Origin: Spirochaetota bacterium
GTDB taxonomy: Bacteria > Spirochaetota > JAHITG01 > JAFGFC01
Reading direction: 5' to 3'
DNA length: 43,546 bases
NCBI GenBank assembly: GCA_016931325.1
Contig: JAFGFC010000013.1
Span: 1 to 43,546 of the forward strand
Positions 26,742 through 35,909 of this stretch are shown in pieces (positions within the stretch are counted from its first letter, which is position 1; each line of letters opens with the position of its first letter). The translations under genes and the position numbers were made by a program. Under the pieces are notes generated by a model. That model had not been told where the DNA came from, made no database searches, and saw only the letters and a list, made by a program, of their open reading frames with translations.

Positions 26742-28808
26742 TTGAATATTAAAATTTCTTGTTTTATCATTATTCTTATTATTTCCTCTGCTTTGCTTCT
26801 GGCCGGTGAAGTCTTTCAATTTGACAGACTCTGGCCTGATCTGCCCGGCCAGTGGTATTTTTATTTTGCCGAAGCCGTGGCTGTGGACCCGTCCGGTTAT
26901 GTTTATGTTTGCGATAATTGGAACCACAGGGTTCAAAAGTTTTCTACAAACGGAACCTTTATCACAAAATGGGGCAGGGAAGGCACAGGTAACGGAGAGT
27001 TCAAAGCCCCTCATGGAGTGGATGTTGACGCTTCCGGAAATGTCTATGTGGTGGACCTGATGAACTGTAACGTTCAGGTCTTTACCGCTGATGGTACATT
27101 TATCAGAAAATGGGGCAGTTTGGGGACGAATGACTACGAGTTCCAGTATCCTGCTGATCTGGCGGTGGACAAGATCACAGGTCATGTCTATGTTATGGTC
27201 AGGAACAGCGCCCGCGTTAAGAAATATACATCTGACGGCACGTTCTTGTTAAAATGGGGAGGGCCCGGAGGAGGGAATGGCCAGTTCAATGCCCCGGAAG
27301 GAATTGCCGTGAATAATAGAGGGGATGTATTCGTGGCTGATTCCCAGAACCACAGGATCCAGAAGTTTTCCACTAACGGGACCTATATCCTGCAGTGGGG
27401 GAGCCTGGGGGCGGGTAATGGCCAGTTCAACCAGGTTTTTGGCGTGTCAGCTGATTCAAATTATGTCTATACGTCTGAATTCAACGGTTATCGTATTCAA
27501 AAATTTACCACTAATGGCAATTATATCAGAAAATGGGGGTCAACGGGATCCGGTGATGGTGAATTCTGGGGGCCTGTTGATGTGGAGGTCAATCCTGTGG
27601 GAGATGTTTACGTGGCTGATATTAATAATCATCGTGTTCAACAGTTCAAGACCAATGGCGCCTTTGTGGCCTCCTGGGGAAGTTACAGCACCAACCCGGG
27701 CCACTTTAATCGCCCTATCGGGATCGTGGTTGATTCGACAAATATTTATGTAACAGAATGCAATAATGACCGGATACAGCGATTTAATCTGAGCGGAGAT
27801 TTTTTATTACAGTGGGGCAGCCAGGGTTCCGCCAGTAATCAATTTCAGTGCCCGCATGACGTTTGTGTTGACCCTGAAGGGAATACGTATGTAATAGACT
27901 TCGGGAATCACAGGGTCCAGAGATTTTCTCATGATGGCCTTTTTCTCACAACATGGGGCACGAATGGGACCAATAACGGACAATTCAAATATCCCAGGGG
28001 GATCGGTTCTGATATCTGGGGACATATCTATGTAACCGATACGGATAATGACCGTATCCAGAGATTCAACACCAACGGTTCTTATCTGGGACAATGGGGG
28101 ACAACCGGTTCAGGAGACGGTGATCTCATCTCTCCCATTGATATCTGCGTGGACCATCTTGGCTATGCGTATGTTGTGGATGAAGGAAATGACCGTATCC
28201 AGAAATTCACGACCAATGGAACCTATGTGCTGCAATGGGGGACCACCGGTTCAGGGACCGGTCAATTCCAGAGTCCCTCCGGTATATCCGTTGATTCAAA
28301 AGGAGACATATATGTGACTGACAACTGGAACAATAATGTCCAGAAATTTTCTTCCACAGGGAGTTTCCTGACAAAATGGGGGAGCTGGGGAACCGGACCG
28401 GGTCAGTTCAATTCCGCTGATGATGTTTCAGTTGATGCTCAGGGACAGGCTTATGTGGTGGATAATGTCTTGAATCGCGTGCAAAAGTTTTACAGCACGT
28501 TTATTTCCGATCAGACGAATCTATTACCCTCCCATGAAACCGCGGTTTATCCCAATTTACTGGATCTCTCTTCATCCATCAAGGCCAGGATCGTTTTGGG
28601 TGAATCAGACACGGTTGCCATTAAGATATATAACCTGGCCGGTGTTATGGTTCAATCATTTTCAAAACGATCCTATAACAAAGGCGATTCGGTGGAATGG
28701 GACGGGACTTTTGAGAAGACGGGTCAAAAGGTCGGGGCAGGTATTTATTTGATCGTGGTAGAGGGAGAAAAGATCAAGAAAAAACTGAAACTTTTAATAA
28801 AGAAATGA
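26742..28808 (+). CDS. NHL-repeat beta-propeller protein with FlgD-Ig-like C-terminal domain
   Basis: About 12 repeats (GxVYVxDxxNxRVQKFxTNGTxxxxWGxxGxGxGQFxxPxG); C-terminus IYNLAGVMVQSF...EWDGTFEKTGQKVGAGIYLIVVEGEKIKKKLKLLIKK. TTG start, so the exact start is uncertain. Confidence 0.9.
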   Translation: MNIKISCFIIILIISSALLLAGEVFQFDRLWPDLPGQWYFYFAEAVAVDPSGYVYVCDNWNHRVQKFSTNGTFITKWGREGTGNGEFKAPHGVDVDASGNVYVVDLMNCNVQVFTADGTFIRKWGSLGTNDYEFQYPADLAVDKITGHVYVMVRNSARVKKYTSDGTFLLKWGGPGGGNGQFNAPEGIAVNNRGDVFVADSQNHRIQKFSTNGTYILQWGSLGAGNGQFNQVFGVSADSNYVYTSEFNGYRIQKFTTNGNYIRKWGSTGSGDGEFWGPVDVEVNPVGDVYVADINNHRVQQFKTNGAFVASWGSYSTNPGHFNRPIGIVVDSTNIYVTECNNDRIQRFNLSGDFLLQWGSQGSASNQFQCPHDVCVDPEGNTYVIDFGNHRVQRFSHDGLFLTTWGTNGTNNGQFKYPRGIGSDIWGHIYVTDTDNDRIQRFNTNGSYLGQWGTTGSGDGDLISPIDICVDHLGYAYVVDEGNDRIQKFTTNGTYVLQWGTTGSGTGQFQSPSGISVDSKGDIYVTDNWNNNVQKFSSTGSFLTKWGSWGTGPGQFNSADDVSVDAQGQAYVVDNVLNRVQKFYSTFISDQTNLLPSHETAVYPNLLDLSSSIKARIVLGESDTVAIKIYNLAGVMVQSFSKRSYNKGDSVEWDGTFEKTGQKVGAGIYLIVVEGEKIKKKLKLLIKK

Positions 28809-28813
28809 GGAGT

Positions 28814-28848
28814 TGATAGGGATTTGTCTTTTGCAAATCCCTATCAAC
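28814..28848. terminator. Perfect 14-bp stem-loop between convergent genes
   Basis: TTGATAGGGATTTG-tcttttg-CAAATCCCTATCAA, 6 nt after the NHL stop; no U-tract on either side. Confidence 0.6.
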
Positions 28849-28882
28849 CACCCGGCGATCCGTATAGCCCTGCTGAGAATGA

Positions 28883-29314
28883 TCATTTTTTCTTTGAACT
28901 GCTTTTTTCCATCCGTTCAAGGTAATTTTCAAAGGCTTTTTTGCCTTCTTCTTTCCAGTAATTTTCATAATACTTCCAGTTCCTGTAATCTCCCCCGGGT
29001 GCCCACACCTCTTTCGGTCCTGTTCCTTTTTTCCATCTGTCATGAGCCTGATAAATATGGTCATGCTGGTCATGAAACCTCCCGAATCCTCCGAAAATGA
29101 GTTTGCCCAGAATGACAATACCAAAGGCCTGCCAGTATGTAATGGTTCCCAGGCCGAAGAGGGTTGGCATGAGCCAGTTCCAGAGCAGCTTGACAAAGTA
29201 TCCGAACAAAAGCCCAAATACACCGGCCAGGATCACACCTCCGATGGCTATTCCAATAATACGGAACACCTTGATATAGGCTCTTGGATGGCAATGATTG
29301 TTTGCACCACACAT
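28883..29314 (-). CDS. His-rich membrane protein coupled to the ECF sigma gene
   Basis: N-terminal CGANNHCH, two TM helices, then FHDQHDHIYQAHDRW; starts close behind the sigma stop with GGAGG inside the sigma 3' end. Confidence 0.75.
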   Translation of the reverse strand: MCGANNHCHPRAYIKVFRIIGIAIGGVILAGVFGLLFGYFVKLLWNWLMPTLFGLGTITYWQAFGIVILGKLIFGGFGRFHDQHDHIYQAHDRWKKGTGPKEVWAPGGDYRNWKYYENYWKEEGKKAFENYLERMEKSSSKKK

Positions 29315-29318
29315 AATC

Positions 29319-29876
29319 TTATACCTCCATCAATAGATTTTTATTATTCAAAAGCGCTTTTTGAATCTTTTTCAAGGCCCGGGATTTCCGGGATAGCAGA
29401 GTCCCCAGGGGGATGTTCCATTCTGCAGACATTTCCTGAAACGAACGGTTTTCAAATTCAGTGGCAATGATAATCGCTTTCTCTTCCTTTTCCAGGGAAT
29501 CGATGGCTTTATAGAGATAACGGCAGATCTCTTTGGTTTCCCATTCTTTCTCAATATTGATCCGGGGATCTTGAAGAACGTCTTTAAGGGTTTGATGGCT
29601 GTTTTTTGAAACAGCTTGGTCTAAAGAGATCACGTTCTTCTTTTTTCTGAAAAGGTCAACGATCTTATTTTTTAATGATTGATAGATATAGGAGGCCAGA
29701 TTTTCAATGGGAAGGGTGATGTCAGCCGTATCAAAAATTCCTGCCATGACGTCCTGCACCACGTCCTCGGCATCCCTCGAGGCTTCATCATCGATCCTCT
29801 TTCTTACAAAACCTACCAGTTTATGATATTCCCTGATAAAAAAAAGTCCTATGGTTTCCTTGCTTTTGTCACGCAT
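29319..29876 (-). CDS. ECF-type sigma-70 family RNA polymerase sigma factor
   Basis: Region 2 DAEDVVQDVMAGIFD...LASYIYQSLKNKIVDLFRKKK; region 4 AIIIATEFENRSFQEMSAEWNIPLGTLLSRKSRALKKIQ. Confidence 0.92.
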   Translation of the reverse strand: MRDKSKETIGLFFIREYHKLVGFVRKRIDDEASRDAEDVVQDVMAGIFDTADITLPIENLASYIYQSLKNKIVDLFRKKKNVISLDQAVSKNSHQTLKDVLQDPRINIEKEWETKEICRYLYKAIDSLEKEEKAIIIATEFENRSFQEMSAEWNIPLGTLLSRKSRALKKIQKALLNNKNLLMEV

Positions 29877-29962
29877 ATGTATTAAGACGAAAAAGTATTT
29901 TATTTATTGCGCTATTTTAATCCAAGCACATAATATCAAAAAGAAAGATATTTAAATCATCA

Positions 29963-31033
29963 TCAATCTTTTTTAAACAGTTTCTTATATTTCCCGTACC
30001 CTTCTTTTTCCAGATCTTCTTTCGATATAAAACGCAGGGCTGCCGAATTGATGCAATACCTCAATCCGGTCGGCTGGGGGCCGTCATTGAACTTATGGCC
30101 CAGATGAGAATCCCCGTTTTTGCTTCTCACCTCTATTCTTTCCATCAAGAGGCTTTTATCTTTTTTCTCAATAATATTGTCCTTTTCCAGGGGCTTGGTG
30201 AAACTGGGCCAGCCTGTCCCTGAATCGAACTTATCAAAAGAGGCAAACAGAGGCTCTCCGGAGACGACATCCACATAGATCCCTTCCTTTTTATTATTCC
30301 AGAATTGGTTGTCAAATGGTTTTTCGGTCGCTTTTTCCTGTGTTACTTTGTACTGAAGAGGTGTCAAACATGTTTTTAATTCTTTTTCTGAAGGTTTTTT
30401 AAAGTTTTTATCATCTTTTGTCCCGGAAATTTTCATTTTATCACCCCGGCTCTTTTCCAGGAATTCGTCACGCCCGGAATTTATACGATAAATATTATAT
30501 TTTAAGGGACATTTTTTATAATAGTTTTGATGATATTCTTCAGCCTTATAGAACTCACCGGCCTTGATTATCTTTGTTGCGATCTTGCTTTTAAATAGGC
30601 CTGACCGTTCTAGTTCTTTTTTTGAGCTCCGGGCCTGTTCTTTCTGTTTCTCATTGTGATAAAATATAGCGGTCTTGTATCGCTCGCCTCGATCAACGAA
30701 CTGTCCGCCGGAGTCTGTCGGGTCTATCATTTTCCAGAAATGGGATAAAAGTTCCTTATAACTGATGATAGAAGGATCAAAGATAACCTGAACCGCTTCC
30801 AGATGGCCAGTCTTGCCGGAAGAGACACTGTCATAAGTCGGGTTTTTTTCCATGCCGCCGGTATATCCTGATGTGACCTTTGCCACACCTTTGATCTTTT
30901 CAAAATCAGACTCCACACACCAGAAGCAACCTCCGGCAAATGTGGCTTTTTCAAGTTTTTTTGAAGCACCGCTCACGCTCATCGTCAATCCCGCCAATAG
31001 CCATAGCAATAGAACAAAATACATTTTATCCAT
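29963..31033 (-). CDS. msrAB: Exported bifunctional peptide methionine sulfoxide reductase A/B
   Basis: Signal-like N-terminus; Msr[11 protein letters not shown]; Msr[39 protein letters not shown] at 31033 with GGAGG RBS. Confidence 0.93.
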   Translation of the reverse strand: MDKMYFVLLLWLLAGLTMSVSGASKKLEKATFAGGCFWCVESDFEKIKGVAKVTSGYTGGMEKNPTYDSVSSGKTGHLEAVQVIFDPSIISYKELLSHFWKMIDPTDSGGQFVDRGERYKTAIFYHNEKQKEQARSSKKELERSGLFKSKIATKIIKAGEFYKAEEYHQNYYKKCPLKYNIYRINSGRDEFLEKSRGDKMKISGTKDDKNFKKPSEKELKTCLTPLQYKVTQEKATEKPFDNQFWNNKKEGIYVDVVSGEPLFASFDKFDSGTGWPSFTKPLEKDNIIEKKDKSLLMERIEVRSKNGDSHLGHKFNDGPQPTGLRYCINSAALRFISKEDLEKEGYGKYKKLFKKD

Positions 31034-31068
31034 TATGTGCCCTCCTGTTAAAATATCATAACAATAGT

Positions 31069-31096
31069 GATATAATAACAGAAAATGATTTGTCAA
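31069..31096 (-). promoter_or_regulatory. Sigma70-type promoter for msrAB (TTGACA-N16-TATATC)
   Basis: Minus-strand TTGACA (31096-31091) and TATATC (31074-31069). Confidence 0.5.
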
Positions 31097-31113
31097 GAGA
31101 AAAAAATAGTTTT

Positions 31114-31230
31114 TAGTTCTTGGTTCTTAGTTCTTGGTTTATTTCTTTAAACGAAAAACTATTTGGTCAAATCCAAACCATCCTTGTGGATTTGACCCGA
31201 AGCACTTCCTGTGCATCGAACGAAGAACTA
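31114..31230. repeat. Multi-hairpin intergenic element with heptamer-periodic GTTCTTA/GTTCTTG repeats
   Basis: Outer arms TAGTTCTTgGTTC (31114-31126)/GAACgAAGAACTA (31218-31230); inner hairpins GTTTA/TAAAC, GGTCAAATCCA/TGGATTTGACC and CGAaGCAC/GTGCaTCG. Confidence 0.7.
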
Positions 31231-31233
31231 TAT

Positions 31234-32214
31234 TTATTTCGTGTAGACCTGTTTTTTCAGGATATGAACATATTTTTTAAAGACCTTTTCAGCCCGGGCA
31301 ATATCCCCTTGCCGGTAATAGGCTCTGATAAGCATACGGTATCCCATAAGGGAATCAGGATATTTTTTTATCAGATCGTTCAGAAGGAGGATGGCCTGAT
31401 CATATTTCTTCTCATCCAGGGCCTGCTTGCCTTTTTTATATAATTGTTCAAAAAGGATCAGCTCCGAGCGGGTATCATAGTTCCATTCCTTGTATATCTC
31501 CTGCAGCATGAATTCGGAATTTTTAAGGTGGATCTGATTTTTATCAACGATGTCCTTTAATTTTTTTATCATATAATTCTGTTCAGAGATCAAAGACTGG
31601 TTCTTGTCGACCTGAGTTTTTATGGTATCCCTTTTTTTAATCAGCTGCTCGATCTGGTTGACAAGATCATGACGGGCGGCTTCGGATATGATCAGTTTTT
31701 TTTTCACCTTTTCTTTTGTCTGATAGGATCCCAGACCCCACAGGCCTGTCAGGAAAAGTCCAAGGATTAAAATAATAAGGCTGGCTTTGAAAAAAAATTT
31801 CTTTCGGATCTGCCTTAAAGAATAAGAGAGTATATCGATCTTGTCATTATTGATGATCTTGAAGAAACTGACTCCTATCCGATAATGCAATCGATCGATC
31901 TTTCTGAACCATTGTATTTTTCCTGTAAATTCGATCAGATCCCGTTTCCCGGGTATGTCTATTTTTAATTGAAGAAACTGCTTTAATTTCAGCAGCTTTT
32001 GCTGAAGAGCCAGAGGGGCTTCAATGATATCAATGGCAATTCCCCCTGATGAGATATTCAGTGTATGGGATTGATAAAAATCAAAAGTGTCTTTCCGGAA
32101 TTCGGAGAAAGAATAAAGCACAGGTATAGCCGCAGGTAATCTCATATATTTTCTGGCCTCACCCTTTGCGGCCTGAACCTTTAAATAATGTTCCCATTTA
32201 AGAAACTGAAACAT
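31234..32214 (-). CDS. PilZ-TM-coiled-coil-TPR protein
   Basis: RKYMR (RxxxR) and NISSGG (NxSxxG); one TM helix (ASLIILILGLFLTGLWGLG), coiled coil, C-terminal TPR-like repeats. Confidence 0.86.
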   Translation of the reverse strand: MFQFLKWEHYLKVQAAKGEARKYMRLPAAIPVLYSFSEFRKDTFDFYQSHTLNISSGGIAIDIIEAPLALQQKLLKLKQFLQLKIDIPGKRDLIEFTGKIQWFRKIDRLHYRIGVSFFKIINNDKIDILSYSLRQIRKKFFFKASLIILILGLFLTGLWGLGSYQTKEKVKKKLIISEAARHDLVNQIEQLIKKRDTIKTQVDKNQSLISEQNYMIKKLKDIVDKNQIHLKNSEFMLQEIYKEWNYDTRSELILFEQLYKKGKQALDEKKYDQAILLLNDLIKKYPDSLMGYRMLIRAYYRQGDIARAEKVFKKYVHILKKQVYTK

Positions 32215-32315
32215 TTCTTGAAATATAGTGCTAAAAATCAGGATAGCAACCTTTTTAATGATATTTTATTTCATTTTCATATCAGGAATAGCCGACAATG
32301 GAATTGGAGGGTCTT

Positions 32316-33818
32316 ATGCGGATCATTCTCGTTTTATTAAATATCTTTATCTTATCCCGTGTAATGTTTTCTCAATCCAATATTCCTAAAGGTTTTCAAA
32401 GTATTAAGGAAATTAATACCGTGTACCATGAATTTTCTCCCAGTATCAGCCCTGACGGAAGTTTCATGGTCTTTTCCAGTGACAGGCCGCAAGGCCTGGG
32501 TGACAATGATCTCTGGATCAGCTATTTCAAAGACGGCCAATGGAGTCAACCTGAGAATCTGTCTGTGCTTAATTCGCGCTTTCACGACCATGAACCTTTC
32601 CTAACCTATGACGGCAATGCCATCCTTTTTTCTTCTGACAGGGATGGAGGTTTAGGGGTGGGAGACCTTTATATCTCATACCGCCAGGGTAAATATTTCA
32701 GCCAGCCGATCAATCTGGGTCCTTCGATCAATACGAAAGACTCAGAGAAGATGCCATCGGTTTCTATGGATAATCAGGAACTTTTCTTTGCCAGGATCCC
32801 TGTTGATTATTTCAGCCGGATGTTAGAAAAAAATAAAATACAGATCTGGGTATCGCAGAAAAAAGGAAATATCTGGGGTGCTCCCGAACTATTACAGGAA
32901 CCGGTGAATCAATTGACCTATGATTTTGCCCCCCGTATTATGCCCGATGGGCACAGTTTGCTTTTCTGTTCCGGGCGAGAAGGCGGAAAAGGAGGGCTGG
33001 ATATCTGGCGTGTCAGGCGCAAAAGCCGGTCTTTTGGCTGGAGTGGATTGACCAATCTTTCTTTCCTTAATACCAAGGGAAATGAATCACACTATGCTTT
33101 CACGATCGATCAAAAACGTTTATATATGGCCGCGCAATGGGGTGGGAAAAAAGATTATGATATTTATGAATATAAAGTGGAAGAGATGATAACAGAACCC
33201 ACCATCACCCTTCAGGGCCGGATCACGAATAAAAAGAATGGGGATCCGGTGAAGGGAACCCTTACCGTGGAGCTTTTTTCTAATGCCAGGGAAATCTTCA
33301 GTATTGAAAGTGACAGAAACGGACAGTACAGTATTACTCTTCCCAAGGGAGGTAACTATTCGCTAACTGTCGAAGCCCCCGGTTTTATGTTTTTCAGTCA
33401 GAGACTTGATCTGACAGAACTGCTTCATTCCTCTGTTACCAATGTGGACATTGGTCTTCACCCTCTTCAAAAGGGAGAAAATATTATCATACGCACCATT
33501 TATTTTGATCCCGGACAATACAGGCTCAGGGCCGAATCCATGATCGCTCTTGACCGTGTTGTTAAGATCCTGAAAGATCATCCAAACATCAGGCTTTTGA
33601 TCAAGGGTCATGTCGCCGAGATCATAGGAGACAAAATGGATTCCATGTGGCTTTCTGAGATGCGGACAAAAGAAGTAAAGAAATATATGGTGGAAAAGGG
33701 TATTGACCCTGATCGGCTTCAGACAAAGGGTTTTGGGGGTACAATGCCAATAGGGGATAATGATACAGAAGAAGGCCGAAAATTGAACCGGAGGACAGAG
33801 TTCGAAATCCTTGAATAA
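32316..33818 (+). CDS. PD40 propeller / carboxypeptidase-regulatory-like / OmpA C-terminal domain protein
   Basis: SPDGSFMVFSSDRPQGLGDNDLW PD40 repeats; OmpA-like IYFDPGQYRLRAESMIALDRVVKIL...GFGGTMPIGDNDTEEGRKLNRRTEFEI; GGAGG RBS before 32316. Confidence 0.9.
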   Translation: MRIILVLLNIFILSRVMFSQSNIPKGFQSIKEINTVYHEFSPSISPDGSFMVFSSDRPQGLGDNDLWISYFKDGQWSQPENLSVLNSRFHDHEPFLTYDGNAILFSSDRDGGLGVGDLYISYRQGKYFSQPINLGPSINTKDSEKMPSVSMDNQELFFARIPVDYFSRMLEKNKIQIWVSQKKGNIWGAPELLQEPVNQLTYDFAPRIMPDGHSLLFCSGREGGKGGLDIWRVRRKSRSFGWSGLTNLSFLNTKGNESHYAFTIDQKRLYMAAQWGGKKDYDIYEYKVEEMITEPTITLQGRITNKKNGDPVKGTLTVELFSNAREIFSIESDRNGQYSITLPKGGNYSLTVEAPGFMFFSQRLDLTELLHSSVTNVDIGLHPLQKGENIIIRTIYFDPGQYRLRAESMIALDRVVKILKDHPNIRLLIKGHVAEIIGDKMDSMWLSEMRTKEVKKYMVEKGIDPDRLQTKGFGGTMPIGDNDTEEGRKLNRRTEFEILE

Positions 33819-33832
33819 ATCCTCGCTTTTTC

Positions 33833-33860
33833 TTGACTTTTAAAGGATATTCAATATGAT
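33833..33860 (+). promoter_or_regulatory. Sigma70-type promoter (TTGACT-N16-TATGAT)
   Basis: Upstream of the ATG at 33890. Confidence 0.5.
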
Positions 33861-33889
33861 GGGTGAAATCATTATCAGGAGCGACAGAT

Positions 33890-35641
33890 ATGGATTTGGG
33901 ATCATTTGAAGTGCTGGAAAACAAAGTGATCATCAGGATCAAAGATTCTATTTGTGAAAATTCTGAGGATCTGCTGACCAGTCGCTTGTTGAAAGAGATC
34001 GTCAAACGTTCCGTTAAAAAATTAATACGCAAGAATTCTCTGCTATTGAAGATCTTTGGTCCCAAAGAACCAACAGAGTCGATAGACCTGCTGGTAAGAA
34101 CCATGCAGTTCCTGGTTAAAATGCCGGGTGAACTAGTGCCCAATGTGGTTAAGGGCTCGGAAATATTTTTTAAACAGAAAGATTTGTTCAATCAATTCAT
34201 CGAGTATCTTTATAATTACTGGCGAAGTTTTGACCGGTTCATTCTCTGTGACTCAACAGGGGATACCCTTGATAAAAGACCTTACCGGACGTTTAACCTT
34301 ACGATTGAGCATCTTACCCATCTTATTAGAGCGACATACCGTGACCTGGAGGAAAATCTTACCGGGGATCATCCCCGTGTGTACAGACAGGTGGCGGCCG
34401 GGGCAGAAATTGCGACGATATCCGTACCCAAAACGATATCATATCCCGAAAAAAAGTATTTCAAACTTAACGCGATTCCTGTTATCCGTCAGGTATTGTT
34501 AAATCCGCCTTTGATCCTTAATCCCCCTATGAATAAAAGAAGCGGTAGATTTGAGAAAGTAACAACGAATCCTATTGACCATCTTGATATTAACACCCAT
34601 GATTGGCTTGGCTATCCTGCTATGGTGGGGGATCTGATCATTATGGTATATTTTCATAAGAAATTCTTTGAACTCGGATTTTCCTTGTCCAATCTTTTTG
34701 AACTGGCCAGCGACAGGGACCTGGAAAAAAGTCCTGATGCCGTCTATCTTTTTGGTGTGCCCGACAGTCTTATGAAGCCTTATCCCTCTCCCACAATTTT
34801 TTATGACGATGAGAAAAACAATATACTGTTGGCTGCTGTTCCCCGGGATGATGAATTTGGATATTTCGGTTATCTGAAAAAAATGATACTGACCCTTCAT
34901 AATATCAAGGTCATGAAAAGAGGCAAATTGCCCTTTCACGGAGCCATGGCAAAGATCATTTTAAAGGGAGATAAAGAAGCCACGATCCTTATGATCGGTG
35001 ATACAGCAGCCGGAAAATCCGAGACCCTGGAGGCTTTAAGGCAATTGGGTGATGCATATATCCAGGATATGATAATTATTGCTGATGATATGGGATCTAT
35101 GGAAATTGACAAAAAAGGGAATATACTGGGTTATGGTACTGAAATAGGCGCTTTTTTAAGACTGGATGACCTTAAACCAGGTTATGCGTTCGGACAGATG
35201 GACAGGGCGATCATCATGAGCCCTCATAAGGTCAATGCCAGGATCGTTTTGCCTGTAACCACTCTGGAGAATATTCTGAAAGGGTACAGGATCGATCTTG
35301 TCCTTTATGCCAATAATTATGAAGAGATCGATGAAGAACGAGATCTGATCGAAAGATTTTCCACTTATCAGGAAGCCTTAAAGGTATTTAAAGAAGGGGC
35401 TGTCATGAGCAAAGGGACAACATCCTCAAGGGGTATTGTTCATTCCTATTTCGCCAATATTTTCGGCCCGCCCCAGTATAAAAATATACATGACAAATTA
35501 GCTGAAAAATATTTCAAGGCCATGTTCGATAGGAATATTTTTGTAGGTCAGATGAGGACTCGCCTTGGTATACCGGGTTTCGAGCAATCCGGACCGCGTG
35601 AACTGGCCGAACAATTATTAAAAACTCTTCTGACCTTATGA
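33890..35641 (+). CDS. HprK/PEPCK-like P-loop protein
   Basis: Walker A LMIGDTAAGKSET, acidic IIADDMGSM, C-terminal PEPCK-like region; start ATG 33890 preceded by AGGAG. Confidence 0.75.
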   Translation: MDLGSFEVLENKVIIRIKDSICENSEDLLTSRLLKEIVKRSVKKLIRKNSLLLKIFGPKEPTESIDLLVRTMQFLVKMPGELVPNVVKGSEIFFKQKDLFNQFIEYLYNYWRSFDRFILCDSTGDTLDKRPYRTFNLTIEHLTHLIRATYRDLEENLTGDHPRVYRQVAAGAEIATISVPKTISYPEKKYFKLNAIPVIRQVLLNPPLILNPPMNKRSGRFEKVTTNPIDHLDINTHDWLGYPAMVGDLIIMVYFHKKFFELGFSLSNLFELASDRDLEKSPDAVYLFGVPDSLMKPYPSPTIFYDDEKNNILLAAVPRDDEFGYFGYLKKMILTLHNIKVMKRGKLPFHGAMAKIILKGDKEATILMIGDTAAGKSETLEALRQLGDAYIQDMIIIADDMGSMEIDKKGNILGYGTEIGAFLRLDDLKPGYAFGQMDRAIIMSPHKVNARIVLPVTTLENILKGYRIDLVLYANNYEEIDEERDLIERFSTYQEALKVFKEGAVMSKGTTSSRGIVHSYFANIFGPPQYKNIHDKLAEKYFKAMFDRNIFVGQMRTRLGIPGFEQSGPRELAEQLLKTLLTL

Positions 35642-35871
35642 TCGGGGGTGTGGTCGTTATCCTGTCTGAGAAAAAAGCCTTACAACACGCTGTTGCCCTG
35701 CTTGAAAAAATGTCCTGCGCCGAGAAATATGATCTTTCCCGTCCTCAGGTAAAAGAAAAATTCGATTCATATGAATTTTCTTTTAGACGAAAGATCCCTT
35801 CCAGGCCCCAATATGGCGTGGTGAAGGTAAATAAAAGAACAGGAGAGGCGCAATATATTCCGCAGAGATAA
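35638..35871 (+). CDS. Small hypothetical protein, translationally coupled
   Basis: ATGA overlap with the preceding stop. Confidence 0.7.
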   Translation: MIGGVVVILSEKKALQHAVALLEKMSCAEKYDLSRPQVKEKFDSYEFSFRRKIPSRPQYGVVKVNKRTGEAQYIPQR

Positions 35872-35909
35872 AGGCGTTAATGGATACCTTTCCCTCTTGT
35901 ACCATATAT

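Noticed and set aside
26742-28500. Regularly spaced repeats suggesting a CRISPR-like or satellite array
   Set aside because: Period is about 141 nt, in frame and degenerate; it is the NHL-repeat coding sequence.
33622-34191. 189-aa minus-strand ORF
   Set aside because: Antisense to the OmpA-like end and the HprK/PEPCK-like start; spans a plausible plus promoter; no domain.
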